Assembly: GCF_032854445.1 (NCBI RefSeq)
Contig: NC_088296.1
Location: 8,592,706-8,656,705, forward strand
Length of the DNA: 64,000 bases
Source: Liolophura sinensis
Taxonomy: Eukaryota > Mollusca > Polyplacophora > Chitonida > Chitonidae
Reading direction: 5' to 3'
The position numbers and the translations under genes are program-made. Positions within the stretch are counted from its first letter, which is position 1. Every line of letters starts with the position of its first letter. The notes beneath the pieces were generated by a model that was not told where the DNA came from, ran no database searches, and saw only the letters and a list, made by a program, of their open reading frames with translations. Shown here piece after piece: positions 9,821 through 22,112 of this stretch.

Positions 9821-12800
9821 TCAACTCAAGGGAACATCTGCTTTTGTTCCAGGTTCCAAGCTAGACTCGTCTCTTTCTCCGACGTCTCCTGTCAAGCCTG
9901 CGTACCTACTTCCTTCCGCCCGTTGCAATGGTAACGAATTCGTCCGGTTCAGAGAAGACATGCCCAACTCAATGGCCGCATTATTCCCGTTGGTGTGTGC
10001 ATTTTGTCGATTAGATTTATCTTGCTTCCTTCTCCGTGAACGCCGGGATCTCCTAAAACCAATCACTGCAGTATATAAAGTGACTCATTTTCAGTCTTTT
10101 ACCCTGACTTTTCAGTGTCCCTAGGCATGAGATAGTTAAATATTTAGAAATAGTTAAAATATTTCTGATAATATTATAAAAGATATGACTACAGGTCATG
10201 AGAATTTCAAATTTTTAAAGATTGTTTTGTAATAGGTGATTTAAAAAGCCTTGTTCTTCGTTTGTCCTAATTTGGCATGTCGTATCTTGCTTTTTTTTCT
10301 TTTTCTTTTTTTTTGACCCAGCAATTTATCGCCACGATCTGGTTGAGATACCGCCACTGTGGATTTCAAGCAGAATCGTTCATTCAATAATATATGTGTT
10401 CTCATTCTTCATTATTTCATTATTTCAGACTAGGTAGAGGGGATCGGCTAGAAGAAAATAAAGTCTAATGCATTTTTGTCTCAGACCACAGTGTGTTAGT
10501 CAATGTTTGTCCGCGCGGCGTTTGTGAACTCAAAGCCAGGTTATGTTTTCTTCCTTTTCCGTCGTACATAGGAAGATATCCCTGCAACCTGTGGATTAGT
10601 CCTAGGTTTGCCCCTGGCTTTGTCTGTTTTCCTCGCACCATAAAGGTGGCCACCTCAGGGTACATTTTTAACTAGTCTAACAGCGTATTTTTTTTCACCC
10701 AGATAAAAAGATATAAGTATGAAATAATGCATGATGACACTCCACTTACCAGATGAGACCAACGAAAACAACAACAGTAGCAAAGATCAGAGCTGCTCCA
10801 AATCCAGCTGTAATCCATATGACTAGTTCGTCAAAATCTTTTTCTGGAAATAAACAAATGACTTGAACATATTTTTATTCACTTTTTATGTTTAACGCCG
10901 AAGACAAGACATATTTTTGTTATTTATTTACTTGGCCTTAAAACGCCATACACTAGACTTTTTCACAGCGATAAGTTTTATGTGGTAGAAAACGGGAGTG
11001 CACGGTAGGACTTATATACCACAGGCTTCTGGCGAGTTACTAATGAATTGTCTAACGTGTGACGTACGGAGTTTTGATATTATTTAAAGACGCACAGTAT
11101 AGGGAGTAAAATCAGAGCAGCGACGACAGTGTGACAATTGAAGATTGGTCACATGTAGCCGGTAAAGTACGGATTCTTGTCCATTTACCTCAGTCAGGGT
11201 TTTGTTCTAACTGTTCATGTAAATACATAAGAAGTAGCAATTTGCACGTCTCCAAGCACCGTTAGGTAGGCAGAATTAGGTTAAAAAAATGCAGTGATGT
11301 TAACTGCAATTTATTAGGCGTCACTGGTCTAGAATTGCTCAATTATTCTGTGTTGTCATCGCATTTAATATACAATCACATCAAAACAATGCATGTCTCG
11401 GTGAGGCTTAGTCCACCATCAGAATCAGACTACAAACAGGTAAGTCAGACTGGAAGCGGATTGGAAGATTTATTTATTTATTGATTGGTGTTTTACGCCG
11501 TACACAAGAATATTTCACATATACGACGGCGGTCAGCATTATGGTGGGAGGAAAGCGGGCAGAGCCCGGGAGAAACTCACGACCACCCGCAGGTTGCTGA
11601 TAGACCTTCCCAGAGGAGGGGAAGCCAGCATGAGCTGGACTTTAACTCACAGCGACCGCATTGCAGATAGGAAGAGTGTTCTGCACTATATGCATAGACC
11701 AAAACTCAGGCTTGGTTTAGTGAGTAACGTGGCCGCTCTGCATATAAATCTACTCAAGTTATGAACAGTTTCGTGCACAAACGGGTAGCATCTATTGTTT
11801 TAATGTAGTGTTTCTAACATCTACTAAAACTTCCTCAGTATGTACAGTATATTTGTTTGTAATTGTGAAATAACAATTCTGAAATAATAAATCACCAATT
11901 TTGAAAAGAAAAATTGGTCACATTTAATAAAGCAATGCTGACAACTTTTAAAGGAAAATTTTACCACTTTTGAAGTTGAAAGAAATGCAATTTTTTTTGG
12001 CAGCTGGTCAATATTCTTTTGTTGAAAACGTATTTAAAAATGTTCGACTTTTATTTCAAAAATAGCCAGCAGCTCTATTCGAAAAATGTTACATTTGTGT
12101 TTCACTAATGTTATTTACTTCAACAGTAGTCAGCATTTCGTTTCAAAAATTTATTTCAAACTGGACATTTACTTTAAAAGTCGTTTCCTCAGATCAATTC
12201 CTCAGCAGCTTATTCTTTGATAACAGGCACAATTTATGCTCCAGGGATTTAATATATAATATTGAAGCGTCTATAACATATGTGAATTGTCGCCCCTTTT
12301 CATCGAGAGTGTAAATCTATACACGTAGGTGCTCGCTGACATTTTCATTCATAAAACGATGGACATTACCCATACCATATATCGCCCAGTCAACACGCAC
12401 AATCATGGAGTTACCTCCCTTGTAGTACATTGCATAGCCTCATCTAGTTTAGGCCGCTGGACTCTGCCCATGTTTCGCCTTTTATTTGTCATCAGAATGA
12501 AGAAACTTGTGGATAGTGGTGCAGGTGCATTCATATGATTCGATTTTATGATTGTCTGATTATTTGATTGTCTCACATTATATGTCACGTGCGGGTTGAA
12601 AAGGTAGGCTCCAGTTCTTGTTGGGTGCAGTTACAGAAGTAATCGACAATATTCTCGCTCACCAGTGTACGAAATATTACTTATTACTCTAATATATCCA
12701 AGGTGGTGCACTAAGCGCGAGTTCAATCCCGACCTGGGACAATGGACTGGTTAATTCCCCCTCACTCCAGCCCTCAGTTTTAGCAGGGTCCTGGTGACAA

Positions 12801-15800
12801 TAAGGTATCGTAGGTTCTCGCGTTGCCTTTTTGCGCAGTAAAATCTTGCCTGTGGTGTTAAACAACAAATAGATAAATGGATGAAAAATGAATACATGTA
12901 AATAATACCTTTATTACATCCAGGTTCGTCATGGTCTGTTCTCGTGTACCCATCTTCACAATGACAGGTGTGGGTACCCTTGGTGTCGATACAAACGGAG
13001 TTGTTACCACATATGCCTGGGTTTAAGGTGCATTCGTTCACATCTATAAATATATAAAAAAAAAAAATAATCACTTATATCATGTAAGGGAGAGCACTAT
13101 ATCATTAGTGTGTAAGCTACGTGTATGGATATCTCAAGATATGTAAGACTTCAGAGAAACAATATGTAAAATTACTTTAATCAACCGATTCCACGTTTTG
13201 GATTTGTGTGTGTGTGGAGGGGGGGGGGGGGGGGGGGAGGGGGATGCTTTCGTGTGTAGAGATTGCAGCTCAGCTTGGTCGTTCTGAAAAGGAATTAATT
13301 AATTCATTAATAGGTCGCTTTATAAAGGCTTTAATTAATTAAATGATCGTTTTGAATAGAAATTTATTAACATTGCAACGCATAATGACATTTTGCTAAA
13401 ATTAAAAAAATAAAGGTTACGGCAAAGGGCCTGTGGTTTTATTATCAAACAGTTTTTTTTTTCGGAACATTTTCAAGGCAATTTGCTGCTAAAATCAAGC
13501 ATTTATTTCATATAATGAACACAATGTGAAGAAGTCAGTGTCATTCCAGACCCCAGCCTAAACTGTCCTCAGAACCATTTCCGCTCGTTTATTTATTATT
13601 TTCTTTTTCCAGACTTTAAATTATTTGTTTTAATTTTACACTGCCATAACAACATTTAAAAAGTACTCTTTTACAGCGTATTTGCCACTCTCTACGCTCG
13701 CTTTACATCACTGCCACGACTAGTAAACTTTGCACCAAAATCTTAAGCAACGCCAAGATCACTTGGGTCATGGTGATAATGCAGAAAGCAGAAAGTGATG
13801 CCAGAAAGCACAAAAATTCTGCCTAAACATTTTTTTTCTAATTATACTTTATACACAAGCATTCTCTTTATCTAAAATCTGCGCAATACAATCAAAAGCA
13901 ACACCTCAAACGATTTTATTCGTGAATGTTGATTATTTACGTGCAAGGACGCCGGTGGTAAGGCTTGTCCTAAACAAAGGTCAAGATTATCTGTTGGTTG
14001 CAGTGATGTAAAGCGAGCGTAAAAGCGGCACATGAGCTGTGAGGAGTATGCGTTTAAAGTAAGATAATGGCAGGAGTCTTTCCCACTTGCCTATGGAACC
14101 TTAGGAAGATTTTTTTTCCGTGAAACAAACTAAGGGTCATTCTTGTAAGATCTATTGGATTCTAAAGCGTCAAAAACCTTCAGGGAATTCGCCATGCGAG
14201 CATTGAACTGGCACGTCTACTTTGGTTGAGCACCGGTATAGGCATGACTGTTTCGACGCTAATTTCGAAAATGCTGTTATCAAACCCTTTTTTGGTGGGG
14301 TGGGGATAGGAGTTGATTGATTTTTTTGGAATTTCCCATACTGAAAAAAAAAGAAAAACAGAAAAAGGCATTTATTGTCTCCGACTTCACGCATTTAGTA
14401 TCGACAAAGTTACCTTTCTCACAGAAACGTCCGGTTCCATCAACATCAACGTATCCTTCATGACACCGACACGTGTAGTTGCCCACTGTGTTAGTGCACG
14501 TGGAGTGGTTACCACAGATACCCGGGTTGTCTGAACATTCGTCGGCGTCTGAAGTATAAACACGAGAAGGTGATAACTACGCCATGTATTTGGAATCATG
14601 CCACTTGCATCTTAAATTTCACCCCAGCATCTTATAGAGATTTTGCTCTGATGTGCTCCTGATTCTACGTGTAAAATTAAAACTGCTTTGCTTGTTATTT
14701 CTTCAATCGAGTAACCTACAAAGTCCGTGTTATTAAAGTCTCCCAAGGATGAAAGCAAATGTCTATAAAAGGGGAAAGCAATATTGTAGAATGTACAAGA
14801 GATGCGTTTATACACTGTGTGAACTACATGCAGTAATATAATACAAGACACTAACGTACAGAGAGCAAGACCAGATCGGGGACGACAGTGTGATAGTCAG
14901 CTAACGCCCGAACACAAAATCGGTGAATTACGGCAATTTGTAAGTTTTATTCTAAGTGTTAACGTAAATCCTAAAATGAAAAAGTACATGCCCCTTACCG
15001 CATTGGTTTGTGCAGAGCCATTGAAACAATGAAACTATTCATTTGTGGTCACCACACTGCAGATATGAACGACGCATGACATGTATTTATAAAAACACAT
15101 TAGTTTAACGCAGACGTTTTATCCATGAGCGCCCTACATGTATATGGTAGGACTATACACGCAAACGTTCTTGTTAAAACATTTTCTGGCACCCTTTTTA
15201 TAGCACTAGCATTTTCAGTAACTAATACCAACGTTCACTCCAAAACATTAGTGTTTTATAGAAACATGTGACATTTCTACTGGAGTGGTGGAGTACCGTT
15301 TTTATTCTAAGATGTAAATGTCTATCAGTTTTTGCTGTGTACACTACAAATATTAACAACCCATGACATGTATTCATAAAAAAATACACGCATTAATGGA
15401 CAAACGCCTTGCTGTTTTTATTTGAACGCAAAAGTCTTATCAATAAACGCGTTGCATGTATGGGGTACGTCTATACACGCATGCGTTTTTATTAAATCAT
15501 AGGCTGGCATCCTTTTATAACTCTAACGTTTTCAATAAATCAGTTCCTACCTTTCCTCAAAAACATTGTTGTTTTATGGAAACATGTGGCATGTCTACTA
15601 GTCTAAAGAAACGTCAAATAGCCGTTTTTATTTTAACATGTGTATGCTTCTCAGTTTTTGCCGTGTAGTTCAGGATTTGTCAAAACTCAAGAATGTCATT
15701 AATATACGGACATTCACGTTACTATTCAAATGACGATGCGAATGTTATGTTAATTGCATTCTCAGGAACTAGACTCCCAGTTTCTACACAAAAAAATCAA

Positions 15801-18800
15801 ACTTTAGACACAGTGTATTGGTCAACCAGCATTATGGGAGTAAGTGTCGTGTAAGTGTCGTTTTGTTCTTACACATAAATCATTATTATGTTATTCACAC
15901 AATATGTTGTTTTGAGAAATTGTTATAATGTGTTAAGTCATCACTTTAGACATGCGCAAAAAATCTACTTCGGACATGTAGTATTTTCTGTTTAATACAA
16001 GTTAATGCATAGGACCATGCTATGTACTTTATACATTTTAATATACTGCGAAGTGTTAAACGTATGTTAATTTTCTCAGTACCCTGTGGTCTAGATTGTT
16101 CCAGATGCAATAGGGATAGAAAACTATAGAACATACTTCTGTCTAACACAGGGTGAGCCCTGTACTTAACAATCCTGTCAAAATACAGAAAGTATGCCCA
16201 GCAGTCGCGTACAAGAACAGACCTAGAAGGAGTTCAAAGTCTAATACATCAACGTTGACTAAAATCTGTTAGTAACTGTGTCCTGAAAGAATTCTTGAAC
16301 GTGATGTCAAGCAATGTGGGGATAAACAATCACCGTACTTTATTTTAGCAATTTTTATTTACTTTAGTTGATTGGTGTTTTACGCCGTACTCAAGAATAT
16401 TTCACTTATACGACGGCTGCCAGCATTATGGTGGGTGGAAACCGGACAGATCCAGGGGAAACCAACGACCACCCGCAGGTTAATGAAGACCATCCAACGC
16501 ACGGCCAGAGCTGAAGCCAGCATGAGCTGGACTTAAACTCACAGCGACCGCATCGGTGAGAGACCCCTGGGTCATTACGCTGCGCTAGCGCGCTAACCAA
16601 CTAAGCCACGGAGGCCCCGTTAGGCGATTTTTAAATTACAAGCATGAAAACATATGCATGAATGCATCCAGTTGTGAAGTCTTACTCAGACATAAAGTCG
16701 ATTCAGTGTTGGTTTCCTACATGCTTTTTGCTCTGTAACTCTAAATGAGCCTGAACACAACTGACCTTCCTCAGCAAGTTCAACAGACTTCCACTTCACA
16801 TTTTTAGTACAGTGAGTGCTTGTCTTTAGCTGAAACGTGAGTAATGTATTAGTTTTAGTGATACAGAAGGGCTTTGATACTTGGCAGTATATGACATGTT
16901 CTTATCCAGATCACAAACTCAGATCTCGGACCAGGGGGTTCATTCTTCACTTACTGGCAGTGAACATCTTTCATCTGGTTTGATTTATTCGACAGGGCTT
17001 TTACGCCATGCTTAGCAATATTTCACTTATAAGGCGGCGGCCAGCATTATGGTGTGGTTAAATCGGAGAGAGCCAAGTGAAAAGTCATATAAATTCAGGG
17101 CGATCGCATAAGTGAGAGGTTCTTGTGTCAGAACGCTGCGCCAACACGATAACCACTAGGTCACGGAACCCCCCATCAACTCTTCCATAGGCAAAGAAAA
17201 GACTGAAACGACTTATGTGTCCATGACCTTTTAAAACTGTACAGATAAATAGTTTTAAAAACTCAAAACTGAAATAAAATAATAACCTGACTTTGTTTAA
17301 TATCTCCAGAAATATGTTAACACTGGTTACATATCCATGTGAACATTCACACGAGTAAGACAGATTTCACTGTATAAGGCAGTTGATATATCCAGACCTA
17401 CCTAGGTATTAACCATATGTGTTCATCAGAAATCCAAGTGAACATTCACACGAGTCAGACAGATTTAACTGTATAAGGCAGGTGATACATCCAGACCTAC
17501 CTAGGTATTAACCATATGTATTCATCAGAAATCCATGTGAACATTCATATGGGTCAGACAGATTTAACTATATAAGGCAGCTGATATATCCAGACCTACC
17601 TAGGTATTAACCATATGTGTTCATCAGAAATCCAAGTGAACATTCACACGGGTCAGACAGATTTAACTGTATAAGGCAACTGGTATATCCAGACCTACCT
17701 AGGTATTAACCATATGTATTCATCAGAAATCCATGTGAGCATTCACACGAGTCAGGCAGATTTAACTGTATAAGGCAGGTGATATATCCAGACCTACCTA
17801 GGTATAAACCATATGTGTTCATCAGAAATCCATGTGAACATTCACACGGGTCAGACAGATTTAACTGTATAAGGCAACTGGTATATCCAGACCTACCTAG
17901 GTATTAACCATATGTATTCATCAGAAATCCATGTGAGTATTCACACGAGTCAGACAGATTTAACTGTATAAGGCAGGTGATATATCCAGACCTACCTAGG
18001 TATAAACCATATGTGTTCATCAGAAATCCATGTGAACATTCACACGGGTCAGACAGATTTAACTGTATAAGGCAGGTGATATATCCAGACCTACCTAGGT
18101 ATTATCCATATGTATTCATCAGAAATCCATGTGAACATTCACACGGGTCAGACAGATTTAACTGTATAAGGCAGGTGATATATCCAGACCTACCTAGGTA
18201 TTAACCATATGTATTCATCAGAAATCCATGTGAACATTCACACGGGTCAGACAGATTTAACTGTATAAGGCAGGTGATATCTCCAGATCTACCTAGGTAT
18301 TAACCAAATGTACCCATTAGAAATCCATGTGAGCATTCACAGGAGTCAGACAGATTTAACTGTATAAGGCAGCTGATATATCCAGACCTACCTAGGTATT
18401 AACCATATGTGTTCATCAGAAATCCATGTGAATATTCACACGGGGCAGACAGGTTTCACTGTATCAGGCAGGTGATATCTTCACACCTACCTAGGTATTA
18501 ATCGTATGTATTCATCAGAAATGCATGTGGACATTCACACGAGTCAGACAGTTTTCACTGTATTAGGCAAGTGATATCTCCAGACCTACCTAGGCATTAA
18601 CCAAATGTATTCATTAAAAATCCGTGTGAACATTCACATGAGGCCGACTGATTTTACTGCATTACGCCAGACTTACCTAAACATTGACCAAATGTATCCA
18701 TCAGAAACCCCTGTGAACATTCACACGAGGCTGGTCCACTTGTGTGCGTTAGGCACGTGGTATTAAGGGGACATATCTGCTCATTGCCAGCACATTTTTC

Positions 18801-21117
18801 TGAAAGAAAGTCAGAATTGTATTTTTAGCATATTTTTCGCTATTCCAGCTGCGCACACATTTACAAATGGCACACATAGTATGTTATAAATTGCTGCAAA
18901 TAGGCTTAAATTGTGCTGGCTCTGTTTTAAAAGTGTAGAAAAGCCGAGACAAAAATAACAGTCTTTAGTATAGGTAGACGAGATGAAGATGATTGTGACC
19001 AGTGTATGTGGAAATATGAAAATAATAAATATACGTGAATTTTGTTGAATGCCTGCTGCTACCAGGCCCTGGACCAATGATTAGGCGACTTTGAATCCAT
19101 AACTCGCTGTATCCGCTGCCGCATAAAGGGCACTCCGGTTTCCACCACCCGTCTTCACATAGGTGAAAACAAATCTTGAGTGCATGGTGTTAAGCACCAA
19201 CCAAAAAAATGTTAGGGTGTTCGTTTTACATTTAATACTTACTTTGGCACCAGACCACAGGAGTAGGATAACGCGGGATTATTTTCCCTGTGTAGCCCTT
19301 TTTACACACGCAAATCCCATTGCAAGACGCTTCATGCCCACAAATTGACGTCCCACACAGAACTGGTTTTGTCCCATCTAGATGAAATACAGAGATGAAA
19401 ATGTGTACAAGACTTGTAAAATGCGATGTAGCAATGTTTGTTTTTTCAGATGTTTTTGTTTTTTCTTTTTTTTTTTCTTTTTTTTTTGGGGCTGCTCAGA
19501 CTATGGCTACTGACAACATCAGAGCGTCACTAGCATTGCGCTGTCGATTACAACAAATCAAACCTGCAATGCGTAGATATATTTTCTAACACTGATGGAT
19601 CAAGAAGAGCGAAAGTACTGACGTGATTGTGACTCGAACTCACGCCTTGCGCGCCTTTCCTAGTCTAGCCGGATATCTCGGTTAGCAGACCTTTCCAGGT
19701 ATGACAGGAGAGGAGTCCAGCGTGAGCTGAATTTGACCTCACCGCCATTGCATTTGTAAGAAACTCCCGCGTTATTGTACTGGGCTTGCACTCTAGCCAC
19801 AAAGTCACAGAGGTCCCAGCTCTACTGTAAATGCCCTTATCTCCCTGTCGTTAGGCCGTGTGAAGCACCGGCTCAGTGTCATTCTCGAACAGAGATTTTT
19901 TAAGATTGTCCCTCTTACAGTTTTCTCTAGGCGGGCGGTATTCTTTGCTCGCGTCCTCTGGTCTGACAGGGAATTATTTAGAGGCTACTATGCGAGATTT
20001 CCCACGTTGACTAGTCAGCCAGTAGAACTTGCCAAAAGTTTCTGGTTTAGTCCTTGAACATGATCATTACCAACATATTGTAAATGAGTGAGTGATTGGG
20101 GTTTAACGTCGTACTTCGCAATTTTTCAGCCATATTACGATACTATAAATGAACAAAGAATTAATAAATGGGAGAGTGTCATGATCCTTCATGATTAGCA
20201 TTTAGTAGAAAATATAAGAGAATAATTATTCACAGAACGGATTTCCACCGCTCTTTTATCTAGTGCTGCTTCACAGTGACGTCTTACTGAAAGCACGTAA
20301 GGCGCCCAACCCGAGCCATTATACTGATACGCGTCAACCAGTCGTTGGGCTTACCCTTACCACTGAGCGCCAAACGAGGGAGTTACAACTTACAACTTAC
20401 AACTGAGTCAATAACAATAAAACACGCTTGTCGCCATCGTCCGAGTGAACAGCAATACGAAGAAAACAGACAACGCGCTTGTCAGCACTATTAGAGTGAA
20501 CAGCAATACAAACAAAACCAAAAACACGCTTGTGACCATCATCTAAGTGAACAACAATACGATGAGAACCGAAAACACGCTTGTCACCACCATCTACGTG
20601 AACAACAATACAATGGAAACCGAAAACACGCTTGTCACCATCGTCTGAGTGAACAACGATACAAAGAAAACAGGCAACAAGCCGGTCACCATCGTCTGAG
20701 GGAACAACAATATAATGAAAACAGACGACACGCTTGTCACCATAATCTGAGAGAACAACAATACAAAGAAACAGACAACACGCTTGTCGCCATCGTCTGA
20801 GTGAACAACGTTACAAAGAAAACAGACAACAAGCCTGGCGCCATCGCGTAGGTAAACAACAATACAGTGAAACCGAAAACACGCTTGTCGCCATTGTCTG
20901 GGTGAACAACAATACAAAAAAACAGACAACACGCTTGTCATCATCGACTGAGTGAACAACAATACAAAGAAACAGACAACACGCTTGTCGCCATCGTCTG
21001 AGTGAAAAGATACAAGAAAATGAGACAAAGGCTGCCCAACATAGCTTTACACATACCTGTGACAAAAGTTGTTGTAAGGATTGTGCATAGCACCACCAAC
21101 TCCCCCCACGTATGCAT
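9821..21117 (-). CDS. Type I membrane protein with three EGF modules
   Basis: Six exons: 21117-21057, 19377-19243, 14548-14414, 13043-12909, 10843-10750 and 10052-9821. Together they give 792 nt, 263 residues, with every junction in phase. Residues 1-20 form a hydrophobic signal peptide. Residues about 21-65 are an atypical EGF module (cysteine spacing 4-5-3-1-18). Residues 66-110 and 111-155 are calcium-binding EGF modules, starting DADEC and DVNEC; the first has the C-x-N-x4-Y-x-C hydroxylation pattern, while the second has His at the aromatic position. Residues about 160-185 are a transmembrane helix, followed directly by WRSRRSRRRK, a strong stop-transfer signal. A polar tail of about 70 residues ends the protein; it has no kinase or other domain I recognise. 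The start at 21117 opens the signal peptide; in-frame Met codons upstream would only lengthen the leader. It is likely a cell-surface adhesion or binding protein; the partner is unknown. Extra exons in the long introns cannot be excluded, but none is needed. Confidence 0.8.
10545..10650 (+). repeat. Diverged SINE family 1-like core
   Basis: CCGTCGTACATAGGAAG, CCCTGCAACCTGTGGA and TTTCCTCGCACCATAAAGG follow the order of the SINE core, but with many changes. It lies between the tail exon and the transmembrane exon of the EGF gene. Confidence 0.45.
11085..11360. repeat. Dispersed repeat family 3, longest copy
   Basis: Marked by TTTACCTCAGTCAGGGTTTTG, TGCAGTGATGTTAACTGCA and GCGTCACTGGTCTAGAATTG. 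The same words recur in order at 37735-37880, 48000-48150 and 58085-58387, with traces near 14850. No coding capacity is seen. Confidence 0.65.
11470..11667 (-). repeat. SINE family 1, nearly complete body
   Basis: TTTATTTATTGATTGGTG tail, well-kept core GACGGCGGTCAGCATTATGG, an internal deletion near CCCAGAGGAGGGG, and the GCATGAGCTGGACTTTAAC box B side. It ends before box A. Confidence 0.88.
12705..12875 (+). repeat. tRNA-like SINE fragment ending in GTTAAACAACAA
   Basis: It begins with a box B-like CGAGTTCAATCCCGAC and ends with GGTGTTAAACAACAAATA, a tail similar to 30990-31010. It lies just downstream of the last calcium-binding EGF exon. Confidence 0.45.
13219..13237 (+). repeat. Run of 19 G
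   Basis: An uninterrupted G run following a (TG)n stretch, with a further short G run after one A. It lies in the intron 5' (in gene direction) of exon 12909-13043. A G-quadruplex or polymerase slippage site is possible. Confidence 0.9.
14850..14960. repeat. Trace of dispersed repeat family 3
   Basis: AGAGAGCAAGACCAGATCG + GGGACGACAGTGTGATAG matches the start of the copy at 11085 (GACGACAGTGTGACAATTG). It then diverges. Confidence 0.35.
15057..15675. repeat. Tandem duplication of about 300 bp, diverged
   Basis: The words CATGACATGTATTTATAAAA, CTATACACGCA, GTTTTATAGAAACATGTG and CTCAGTTTTTGC recur in the same order in 15057-15370 and 15370-15675. Both copies lie in the intron between the atypical and first calcium-binding EGF exons. 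Confidence 0.65.
16354..16618 (-). repeat. SINE family 1, full-length copy
   Basis: Complete from the GATTGGTGTTTTACGCC end to the tRNA-like head, which reads on the minus strand GGCCTCCGTGGCTTAGTTGG then TTAGCGCGCTAGCGCAGC (box A side), with GTGAGTTTAAGTCCAGCTC as box B. This copy shows the element's full length of about 250 bp. Confidence 0.92.
16980..17172 (-). repeat. SINE family 1, old copy with internal deletion
   Basis: Core CGGCGGCCAGCATTATGG is kept, the middle is degraded or deleted, and the head end GATAACCACTAGGTCACGGA is still readable. Confidence 0.75.
17325..18755. repeat. 99-bp satellite, about 14 copies
   Basis: CCAGACCTACCTAGGTATTA recurs every 99 bp (17392, 17491, 17590 and onward). 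Each unit also has CCATGTGAACATTCACACG and CAGACAGATTTAACTGTATA. Units are most alike in the centre and decay after about 18440. The 75-codon frame at 17977-18204 is a product of the repeat. It lies in an intron of the EGF gene. Confidence 0.95.
19683..19818 (-). repeat. SINE family 1, head half
   Basis: Keeps the GAGGAGTCCAGCGTGAGCTG region, a degraded box B, and a recognisable box A end at TCTAGCCACAAAGTCACAGAGG. The tail half is missing. Confidence 0.6.
20085..20155. repeat. Short dispersed-repeat fragment
   Basis: GTGATTGGGGTTTAACGTCG + TACTTCGCAATTTTTCAGCC resembles the tail end of the family 1 SINE but with consistent differences. It is probably a relative. Confidence 0.4.
20265..20400 (-). 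repeat. SINE family 2, body only
   Basis: TTACTGAAAGCACGTAAGGCG, read in part, then CATTATACTGATACGCGTCAAC and CAGTCGTTGGGC match the body at 6690-6760. There is no tRNA-like head. Confidence 0.55.
20405..21008. repeat. 51-bp minisatellite, about 12 copies
   Basis: ACACGCTTGTCGCCATCGTC recurs every 51 bp, followed by TGAGTGAACAACAATACAAAG and AAAACAGACAAC (shown in parts). It ends only 49 bp from the donor of the signal-peptide exon at 21057-21117, inside the first intron of the EGF gene. Its multiple-of-3 unit makes long false frames on the minus strand. Confidence 0.95.
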
Positions 21118-21689
21118 AGCGATCTGTAGACCAGTTGAAGATAAATGTAATGCACGTGCTGTTTTATAAAGTAAAGCTGTTGACCAGTGCATCACCATGT
21201 TACCACTAACACACAACTCATCCTGGTTTGTTTATATAGAACACCCCGCTCACATACATGCTTACACACATCTAACTTTAAAACTCCTCCTCATGCAGCC
21301 AGCAAACGACTTCGTTCTAACAGCAAAGTGAACGGAAGTAGCACACTTAACCTTACCATGCGTGATGCCTTCGACTTCTTGACGAAACTGCGATGGTGCT
21401 TTAACGGCAACATTTCCTGATATACATCTGTGGCTCTGATTGGAGAGATTAGCCAAATCGTCATGATGACGACATCGAAACCACCGTTACCCTGAAGTAG
21501 AGCAAGATTGAAGTATTTTTATGTTAGTCACACCGGGATTTGAGATCAGATCTCCTGGCTAACCAAGAAATGCCGAAAATTCGACAATAGCTATATTGCT
21601 ACTACAATGACTGAGAGTTTCCTCTTGTCTATACATGTGCTGACCTGATAATAACCCTCACACAAAAATAGTGAAGTGAATAACACCGT

Positions 21690-21860
21690 GGCAGTTGCTT
21701 TGGTGCAATGGGTAAAGATGATGTCCTTTACAAGAATCCAGAGGGCTTTAGTTCGAACCTGGTCTAGAGTTGAGAATTTTTAACCTTTATCCGCGCTCCA
21801 CTGGAGCCGATAGCGCAGACCAACTTCATGTGAAGACCAGCAGCGTATATCTATACCTCA
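21690..21860 (+). repeat. tRNA-like SINE head fragment
   Basis: GCAGTTGCTTTGGTGCAATGG and TTAGTTCGAACCTGGTCTAG look like box A and box B surroundings. A related piece with GGGTTCGAACCCGGTCTTGG lies at 50505-50575. Neither folds convincingly as an intact tRNA by eye. Confidence 0.35.
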
Positions 21861-21881
21861 CACGTTGGAATTTTTCTATTT

Positions 21882-22112
21882 TCTCTTTGATGGGTGTTTT
21901 ACTGAAGACGATTTCACTTACACGGCGGCAGCTAACCTTGTGGTAGGAAGAAACTGGGCTCAGCCAAACCCGCTATCACTCGCAGGTTGCAGTTGGACCA
22001 TCACACGTATGACCAGAGACGGAGTCACCATGCAATGGTCATGATTTCGCATCAGTCGCACTGGTAAAAGGCTTTTGACTCATTGTGCATCGCTAGCACG
22101 CTAACCACATGG
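21882..22112 (-). repeat. SINE family 1, old near-complete copy
   Basis: GATGGGTGTTTTACTGAAG tail, CACGGCGGCAGCTAACC core, CGCAGGTTGCAG, and the box A end GCTAGCACGCTAACCACATGG. Many substitutions. Confidence 0.75.

Noticed and set aside
15456-15668. Small plus-strand gene of 70 codons
   Set aside because: It lies in the second half of a 300-bp tandem duplication, and the matching frame is not kept in the first half.
17977-18204. Repeat-encoded 75-codon frame
   Set aside because: It lies wholly in the 99-bp satellite and is interrupted in neighbouring units.
20594-21028. Minus-strand frames rich in Val, Phe and Cys resembling membrane segments
   Set aside because: They come from the 51-bp array, not from a protein gene.
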